Assembly (NCBI GenBank): GCA_023381945.1
Contig: JAMCQY010000147.1
Coordinates: 1 to 8,420, forward strand
Source: Deltaproteobacteria bacterium
Lineage (GTDB): Bacteria; Desulfobacterota; Desulfobaccia; Desulfobaccales; 0-14-0-80-60-11
Length of the DNA stretch: 8,420 bases
Direction: 5' to 3'
The translations under genes were made by a program, and so were the position numbers. Below the pieces are notes generated by a model. It made no database searches, was not told the DNA's origin, and was given only the letters and a program-made list of their open reading frames with translations. Positions 5,299 to 8,420 of this stretch are shown in pieces (within the stretch, counting starts at the first letter, position 1; every line of letters begins with the position of its first letter).

Positions 5299-6234
5299 AT
5301 GTCGCCAAGAAAGTTTAGGGGGAAGGTCCACGAAGACCCCGGCGAAGCCCTGGCCAAGGGCTCCCGCGAGGTGATGGCCTCCGTCTGGGAATCGTATTTA
5401 TCAGCCGTTCTCCAGATCTCCGCTCAAAGCGGCCGCTTCAAGATTTTGCGCCGCCAGATCGAGGATGCCGCCGGCTATAAAGAAGTCTACGACAATTGGA
5501 ATAGTCTGCCCCTGCCGGGCCGGGCGGCGGCCTGGCGCCGCTTGATGACCGCGGCCGGCGAGAAATATCAGGCCGCGGCCGAAAACTGCATCCGCTGCGG
5601 CGAGTGCTGTTCTTTAGGCAGCCCTACTCTGCTCATCCACGACCTGCCGCTGTTCCAGCGGGAAATCCTTACCTGGAACGATGTCTATACCTTGCGGGCC
5701 GGCGAGCAGGTGACTACCCGGGACGGCCAGGTGGAAGCTTTGCCGGAGGAGCGCCTGAAGGTCCGGGAGATTCCCGGCAGCCGGCAGTGCTGGTTTTTGT
5801 TGGCCGCCAATAATTCCTGCCGCATTTATGACGATCGCCCCGAGCAATGCCGGCGCCAGGTTTGCTGGGGCGAGCCGCCCCGGCCCCCGGCGGCGGCTCA
5901 GCTCTTGACCCGGAAGCATCTCTTCGAAGCGATCCCGGAGATCTGGAAGCTGATCCTTGAGCATCAGGAGCGCTGCGACTACGGCAAAGTGGCCCGCGCT
6001 TTGCGGGAGTTGCGAGCCGGACAGGAGGCCGCCGGGGAGGTGCTGTTCGAGGCCCTGCATTTCGATCACTACCTGCGCCAGATGCTGATCAACGAATGGG
6101 ACTTGACTCCCGCGGCCACCGAATTGCTCCTCGGACGGCCGGTGCCTCTATTCCTGGAGGCCCAGGGCGTCGACGCCATCCTCACCCCGGAGGGGGTCTT
6201 CAAGTTGGAGATGCGTAAAGACAGTGGTCAGTAG
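5299..6234 (+). CDS. YkgJ-family cysteine-cluster protein
   Basis: A 311-residue cytoplasmic protein. The hallmark is C97-x2-C100-x2-C103-C104 (NCIRCGECC) followed by C164, C174 (NSCRIYDDRPEQCR) with C184, then C189. This is the pattern of the YkgJ/UPF0153 putative zinc- or iron-chelating domain (PF03692). The domain spans about 95-195. The N-terminal 90 residues and C-terminal 115 residues are mostly helical and unrecognised, making it longer than the minimal family. The frame is open further upstream (to ATG 5194), but ATG 5299 has a good ribosome binding site (AAAGGA, 5287-5292), and the upstream segment is repeat-derived and follows no promoter. The last few codons and the stop come from a CAGTNNN tandem repeat. 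The family has no established reaction; metal binding is inferred from the cysteines. Confidence 0.9.
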   Translation: MSPRKFRGKVHEDPGEALAKGSREVMASVWESYLSAVLQISAQSGRFKILRRQIEDAAGYKEVYDNWNSLPLPGRAAAWRRLMTAAGEKYQAAAENCIRCGECCSLGSPTLLIHDLPLFQREILTWNDVYTLRAGEQVTTRDGQVEALPEERLKVREIPGSRQCWFLLAANNSCRIYDDRPEQCRRQVCWGEPPRPPAAAQLLTRKHLFEAIPEIWKLILEHQERCDYGKVARALRELRAGQEAAGEVLFEALHFDHYLRQMLINEWDLTPAATELLLGRPVPLFLEAQGVDAILTPEGVFKLEMRKDSGQ

Positions 6235-6300
6235 CCAGTGGTCAGTTGTCAGTACCTGATGCCATTTTGTTTTGCTGATTACTGATTACTGATCACTGAT
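6222..6300. repeat. 7-bp CAGTNNN tandem repeat with inverted partner
   Basis: Four full 7-mers plus a part (CAGTGGT, CAGTAGC, CAGTGGT, CAGTTGT, CAGTA; 6222-6254) are followed after 21 bases by the same unit in the opposite orientation (ACTGATT, ACTGATC, ACTGAT; about 6276-6300). The array begins inside the end of the YkgJ gene and stops just before the ribosome binding site of the nitroreductase gene. Similar GTCAGTGGTCAGT-type repeats occur dispersed in many bacterial genomes. Confidence 0.7.
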
Positions 6301-6313
6301 TTAAGGAGATGGT

Positions 6314-6883
6314 ATGATCGACGAATTGATTAAGGGAAACCGCAGCTATCGCCGCTTTCATCAAGAGACGCCGGTCTCTATGGAAACCCTTAAAGGCCTG
6401 GTCAATCTGGCCCGCTTGAGCGCCTCTGCCGCCAATCTCCAGCCCCTGAAATTCTTCCTGTCCTGCGAGCCCGGCAAAAATGCCGGCATCTTTTCCTGCC
6501 TGGCTTGGGCCGGGTATTTGGAGGGTTGGCCCGGACCGGCGGAAGGCGAACGGCCCGCCGCTTATATCGTCATCCTGGGCGACACCGGGATCTCCAAAAA
6601 CTTCGGCTGCGATCATGGCATCGCCGCCCAATCCATCCTCTTGGGGGCCAGGGACCGGGGCCTGGGCGGCTGCATGCTTGGCTCCATCCAGCGGGACCGG
6701 CTGCGGGGACTGCTCAATCTACCGGAAATCCTGGATATCCTGCTGGTGATCGCCCTGGGCCGGCCCAAAGAGACGGTGGTCCTGGAAGAAGTGAGCCCCG
6801 GCGGCGACATCAAGTACTGGCGGGACGGCCAAGGGATCCATCATGTGCCCAAACGCCGCCTGGAGGATATTATCCTCAGTTAA
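6314..6883 (+). CDS. Nitroreductase-family FMN protein
   Basis: A 189-residue single-domain flavoprotein of the nitroreductase fold (PF00881), cytoplasmic and probably a homodimer. The FMN-phosphate motif is at the N-terminus (R10-S-Y-R13-R14-F). The second FMN motif is SASAANLQPLKF (36-47). DHGIAAQSILLGARDRGLGGCMLGS (100-124) and LLVIALGRPKE (143-153) match the conserved helix and final strand of the family. At under 200 residues it belongs to the short group common in anaerobes. The substrate cannot be deduced. The start is ATG 6314 with AAGGAG at 6303-6308, five bases away. It lies 79 bp after the YkgJ gene, separated only by the CAGTNNN repeat, so co-transcription is possible. A decayed region follows it. 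Confidence 0.9.
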   Translation: MIDELIKGNRSYRRFHQETPVSMETLKGLVNLARLSASAANLQPLKFFLSCEPGKNAGIFSCLAWAGYLEGWPGPAEGERPAAYIVILGDTGISKNFGCDHGIAAQSILLGARDRGLGGCMLGSIQRDRLRGLLNLPEILDILLVIALGRPKETVVLEEVSPGGDIKYWRDGQGIHHVPKRRLEDIILS

Positions 6884-6966
6884 GTACCGGAAAGACGCCT
6901 AATTTGCCAGCCATGGCGGATTTTCGCAAGTAACTTTTTGAGTTTCACGAAGAATTGCTGGATAAA

Positions 6967-7105
6967 GGTTACAAGCCATTTCAAAACCTCAATTTTGCAG
7001 GATTGTCATTCTGAGCGAAGCGAAGGATCTAGTCTTTTCAAATAACTAGACCCTTCGCTTCGCTCAGGGTGACAAGAATAGTCAGTTTTGAAATGGCTTA
7101 TAATC
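6967..7105. mobile_element. MITE-like nested palindrome (contains 'TCATTCTGA' repeat copy 2)
   Basis: Outer inverted arms of 21 bp, 6967-6987 (GGTTACAAGCCATTTCAAAAC) and 7085-7105, agree at 19 positions; the inner 15 bp are perfect. Inside lies a second palindrome: 7003-7034 (TTGTCATTCTGAGCG...) against the arm from about 7043 to 7074, 28 of 32 positions. The roughly 139-bp element has no coding capacity, terminal inverted repeats and a nested dispersed repeat, as expected of a miniature inverted-repeat element. No clear target duplication is visible at its edges, so transposition is inferred. Confidence 0.6.
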
Positions 7106-7267
7106 TACCACTTAATCTTCCCAAAGTTTCGCTTAAATATTCCTGGAGACGCCAAGGCCTTAGCTGAATATAAAAGAGTCCACGTTGCATGTATTGAACT
7201 TGACAGGCAGTTAGGGAGTGCTTATTTTACAACGCTCTGGAACATTCGAGAGGCTCCCGTAAACTGA
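7088..7267 (+). pseudogene. Orphan C-terminal gene fragment beside the MITE-like element
   Basis: One frame stays open from about 7082 to the TGA at 7265-7267, and from about 7121 it reads like real protein (FRLNIPGDAKALAEYKRV, HVACIELDRQLGSAYF, TTLWNIREAPVN). It has no ATG or GTG start and no ribosome binding site, and its 5' part runs into the arm of the palindromic element. I read it as the tail of a gene cut off by insertion or deletion. The short stretch before the element (LFEFHEELLDKGYK, ending near 6975) could be part of the same lost gene but does not prove it. I do not recognise the family. Confidence 0.35.
7200..7228 (+). promoter_or_regulatory. Strong sigma-70-like promoter
   Basis: TTGACA (7200-7205, perfect), a 17-base spacer and TATTTT (7223-7228, 4/6) would start transcription near 7235, upstream of the small ORF at 7279 and the methyltransferase at 7530. 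It lies inside the orphan coding fragment, so one of the two readings may be accidental. Confidence 0.5.
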
Positions 7268-7278
7268 ACATATCGCTT

Positions 7279-7533
7279 ATGGGAATTATCCTAATGCTCC
7301 TGCTGGTGTTGGCTTGGATTTTACCTTGCCATGCTTACATGCATACGGGGGACAGGGATAGCGCCGACGGCGAATGCTGCGGCAGCCACGTGACTCTCCT
7401 CCCGGCGCCCGCCTCCGCACCGATAGTCAACCGTTTGCTTCCTGTAATCTGTTGTTTTCCAAATAATGTCAGGAGTAGCGTGGGCAACGGAGTGCCATAT
7501 GCTACTCGCTTGCATGAGGGACTGGTCGGATGA
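7279..7533 (+). CDS. Hypothetical small exported protein (doubtful)
   Basis: An 84-residue reading frame from ATG 7279. Residues 1-19 are strongly hydrophobic (MGIILMLLLVLAWILPCHA), like a signal peptide or single membrane anchor, but without the usual N-terminal positive charges. A cleavage site after A19 is possible. The rest has no recognisable domain; it contains cysteines at 33-34 and 58-59. No ribosome binding site is seen before the ATG. In its favour, the promoter at 7200-7228 lies just upstream, and its TGA overlaps the ATG of the methyltransferase (ATGA), as in translationally coupled genes. It sits in a decayed region and could be a chance frame. Confidence 0.3.
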   Translation: MGIILMLLLVLAWILPCHAYMHTGDRDSADGECCGSHVTLLPAPASAPIVNRLLPVICCFPNNVRSSVGNGVPYATRLHEGLVG

Positions 7534-8259
7534 ACTGGAAAATCAAGGCAACCATTCAAAATCTTGTGGATCGCCTGCCTGACCGCGTGGCGAATCCTGT
7601 TTATGATTTTATCCAATCCCGATTTGGCGCACTTAAAAGGTATGGACATACCACCCTGTTCCGGCATCTTCAAAAAAGTCTTAAAATCATCGACTTACTG
7701 GACAAGGTGAATCATACCGTAGCTGGAAAAACCTTTCTGGAAGTGGGTACCGGCTGGACACTTAATGTGCCCATAGGATTGTGGCTTTGCGGGGCACGGA
7801 AAATTACCACCGTCGACTTGAACCCTCATCTTAATGAAGATTTGGTGATGAAATGCATTGACTGGAGGAGGGGCCACAAAGAAGAAATTAAGCAATTGTT
7901 TTGAAAAATATTCCGATACGAATGAGTTCGCTGACCGCCTTGATATAATTACTTCATTTAACCAAGATATTAGTTCACTTTTAAACCTTCTTAATATCGA
8001 TTATATGTCTCCAGTCTGTGCCAGCTCAGTGAAACTCAATGGTAATGAGTTTGATTATCATTATTCTGTAAACGTCATTTGTACTGTTCCAGTTGATATT
8101 CTGAAATCAATATTTTTAGAAGCTCAAAGGCTATTGAAACACGAAGGGTTATTGGTGCATATGACCGGAATAGGTGATCAATTTGTCTCTTTCGATCCTT
8201 CCATAACTTCGATCAATTTTCTTCAATTTACGGAAGATGAATCAGTTCTGTCCGGTTAA
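7530..8259 (+). pseudogene. SAM-dependent methyltransferase, frameshifted and 3'-truncated
   Basis: The N-terminal 124 residues (ATG 7530, GAGGG ribosome binding site at 7516-7520) contain methyltransferase motif I (FLEVGTGW, E71-W76) and the following acidic strand end (TTVDLNPHL, D97). The frame stops at TGA 7902-7904. The +1 frame carries on directly (FEKYSDTNEFADRLDII...) through the rest of a class I methyltransferase (FDYHYSVNV, ILKSIFLEAQRLLKHEGLLVH, NFLQF) to TAA 8257-8259. Removing one T from the TTTT at 7899-7902 restores a continuous gene. The protein also ends abruptly after NFLQFTEDE, where relatives continue, and the IS begins there, so the 3' end is probably lost to the insertion. 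It resembles methyltransferases of surface-glycan clusters. It is likely inactive unless the shift is a sequencing error or is bypassed by ribosomal slippage. Confidence 0.75.
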
Positions 8260-8274
8260 CTGATTAAAAAAAGC

Positions 8275-8341
8275 CCGAAACCTCCTGTGAATCCGTTAGA
8301 ATGTGTTAGGCATAACCCATCAAACAGAAAGGAGATTTCGG
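8275..8341 (+). promoter_or_regulatory. Inverted repeat masking the transposase ribosome binding site
   Basis: CCGAAACCTCCT (8275-8286) pairs with AGGAGATTTCGG (8330-8341) at 11 of 12 positions. The right arm contains the AAAGGAGA ribosome binding site of the transposase. RNA read in from outside the IS would fold and hide this site, whereas RNA starting inside the element would lack the left arm. Such protection against outside transcription is known for IS10 and other elements; here it is inferred from pairing alone. Confidence 0.5.
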
Positions 8342-8344
8342 ACT

Positions 8345-8420
8345 ATGGCCCATTGTAACACAATCTTTCATCAAATGCTCAAACTGATTCCGGGACATCT
8401 TTTTGCCAAGCTGGAAGCCG
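8345..8420 (+). CDS. IS4-family transposase, N-terminal fragment (runs off the window)
   Basis: ATG 8345 follows AAAGGAGA (8328-8335) at normal spacing. The 25 visible residues (MAHCNTIFHQMLKLIPGHLF then AKLEA) match the start of IS4-family DDE transposases that carry the N-terminal DUF4372 domain (typical start MAHxNTIFxQLLKLIPRHxFExL). The catalytic DDE residues are beyond the window, so intactness cannot be judged. Its leader and ribosome binding site look undamaged, suggesting a recent insertion. Confidence 0.85.
   Translation, partial: MAHCNTIFHQMLKLIPGHLFAKLEA

Larger units (their letters stand above)
8242..8420 (+). mobile_element. Left end of an IS4-family insertion sequence (continues beyond window)
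   Basis: The transposase start at 8345 and the non-coding leader before it belong to an insertion sequence. The exact left tip is not proven. The methyltransferase homology stops near 8241, and TCAGTT (8242-8247)/AACTGA (8258-8263) form an inverted pair there, so the tip probably lies between 8242 and 8262. The right end and target duplication are outside the window. Confidence 0.65.

Noticed and set aside
6222..6300. CRISPR-like short repeats
   Set aside because: The unit is 7 bp with no spacers, occurs in both orientations and has no cas genes nearby.
6505..6933. Plus-strand frame of 142 codons overlapping the nitroreductase
   Set aside because: Arg/Gly/Pro-rich composition typical of an out-of-frame shadow; the nitroreductase frame has the ribosome binding site and FMN motifs.

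Overview
The window is a GC-rich chromosomal segment from a Gram-negative bacterium. My best guess is an anaerobe of the Desulfobacterota (Desulfobacca/Syntrophobacterales-like). That guess rests on the gene content (HD-GYP regulator, Hanks-type kinase, YkgJ cysteine-cluster protein, compact nitroreductase, IS4-family transposase of the DUF4372 type) and on the intergenic repeat families. No 16S or ribosomal gene is present to confirm it.

Layout. Positions 1-311 hold the C-terminal end of a tRNA methylthiotransferase (MtaB type). Facing it on the minus strand (400-1218) is an HD-GYP c-di-GMP phosphodiesterase whose N-terminus carries a clear FlgM-like anti-sigma-28 motif. Upstream of it is a structured leader region with an exact GCCGATAA sigma-28-type -10 element. 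A minus-strand tRNA-Phe(GAA) unit follows (promoter, tRNA with encoded CCA, intrinsic terminator; 1501-1663). On the plus strand come a receiver-like/PAS/Ser-Thr kinase protein (1787-3460), a small cupin (3560-3910), a secreted M28-type metallopeptidase (4156-5124), a YkgJ-family cysteine-cluster protein (5299-6234) and a nitroreductase-family flavoprotein (6314-6883). Each of these has its own upstream gap and most have a good ribosome binding site, so they look like a run of co-oriented, mostly separate genes rather than one tight operon.

The gaps between these genes hold several palindromic repeat families: a GC-rich inverted repeat at 3488-3525, a 'TCATTCTGA' hairpin at 3970-4054 and again inside a larger element at 6967-7105, a 'GCGCAGGCT' hairpin at 4101-4121, a GACCGGAGAC repeat at 5161-5223, and 7-bp CAGTNNN tandem/inverted repeats at 6222-6300.

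From about 6970 onward the DNA changes character. A MITE-like nested palindrome is followed by what reads as an orphan C-terminal gene fragment, a strong promoter, a doubtful small secreted ORF, and a SAM-dependent methyltransferase that is broken by a one-base frameshift and cut short at its 3' end. The left end of an IS4-family insertion sequence with the first 25 codons of its transposase closes the window. This right-hand 1.4 kb is visibly more AT-rich and decayed, consistent with accessory DNA.

No single new multi-gene system is evident. The most novel-looking object is the FlgM-like/HD-GYP fusion with a candidate sigma-28 promoter. It would link flagellar sigma-factor control to c-di-GMP turnover in one protein.
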